Of a stretch of DNA of 5,465 nucleotides, positions 5,448 to 5,465 are shown in pieces. Numbering within the stretch: position 1 is the first letter of the stretch; every line of letters begins with the position of its first letter. The notes below the pieces were generated by a model. That model ran no database searches, was not told where the DNA came from, and was given only the letters and a program-made list of their open reading frames with translations. This DNA comes from Candidatus Aquicultor primus (lineage in GTDB: Bacteria; Actinomycetota; Aquicultoria; Aquicultorales; Aquicultoraceae): NCBI GenBank assembly GCA_001767575.1, contig MELI01000106.1:154-5618 (forward strand), in the 5' to 3' direction. Both the position numbers and the translations under genes were made by a program.

Positions 5448-5465
5448 ATGAGGCTTCTCAGAATC
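5448..5465 (+). CDS. Start of an unidentified gene, cut by the window end
   Basis: ATG 5448 is preceded by AAGGAG (5438-5443) with a 4-base spacing. Six codons are visible (MRLLRI), too few to identify a family. The independent promoter, the operator-like palindrome and the terminator upstream all say that a separate, regulated transcription unit begins here. Confidence 0.55.

Overview
The window holds five recognisable genes plus the first codons of a sixth, all on the plus strand and densely packed. Base composition is close to balanced, Shine-Dalgarno sequences are strong (AAGGAGG type), and TTG or GTG starts are frequent. HtrA carries an N-terminal membrane anchor, CoaX is the type III enzyme, and BirA is the two-domain repressor/ligase. 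Together these fit a monoderm bacterium, perhaps a moderate-GC anaerobic actinobacterium or a firmicute. That placement is an impression from reading, not a classification. The gene content is ordinary housekeeping. I see no phage, insertion sequence, CRISPR array, tRNA, rRNA or obviously new multi-gene system.

Left part (1-2170), biotin block: a DedA-family membrane protein, cut by the window edge, overlaps birA by 53 bases. The gap after birA contains a well-formed promoter (TTGACC, 17-base spacer, TATAAT). A textbook-quality BirA operator (TTGTAAACC, 14 bases, GGTTTACAA) lies over its -10 region and predicted start site. It controls bioY, the substrate-binding subunit of a biotin transporter. 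The logic is readable from sequence: when biotin is plentiful, biotinyl-AMP-loaded BirA should bind here and shut off biotin uptake.

Middle part (2171-3905): a 225-base gene-free stretch follows bioY. Its first half reads like a scrap of protein-coding sequence on the minus strand, and its second half is very AT-rich. A nitroreductase-family flavoprotein follows, whose ribosome site and start codon sit inside a short perfect hairpin. Then comes coaX (type III pantothenate kinase, first step of coenzyme A synthesis), with an extended -10 promoter flanked by a 9-bp inverted repeat.

Right part (3906-5465): a 161-base gap leads to a membrane-anchored HtrA/DegP-type serine protease with an intact catalytic triad and one PDZ domain. 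It is closed by a strong intrinsic terminator. After that, a new promoter-like region carries a 22-bp near-palindrome that runs into the ribosome-binding site of a gene starting at 5448, of which only six codons (MRLLRI) are visible. The main leads for follow-up are this unexplained operator-like palindrome, the BirA-bioY switch, the start-codon hairpin of the nitroreductase, and the coding remnant downstream of bioY.
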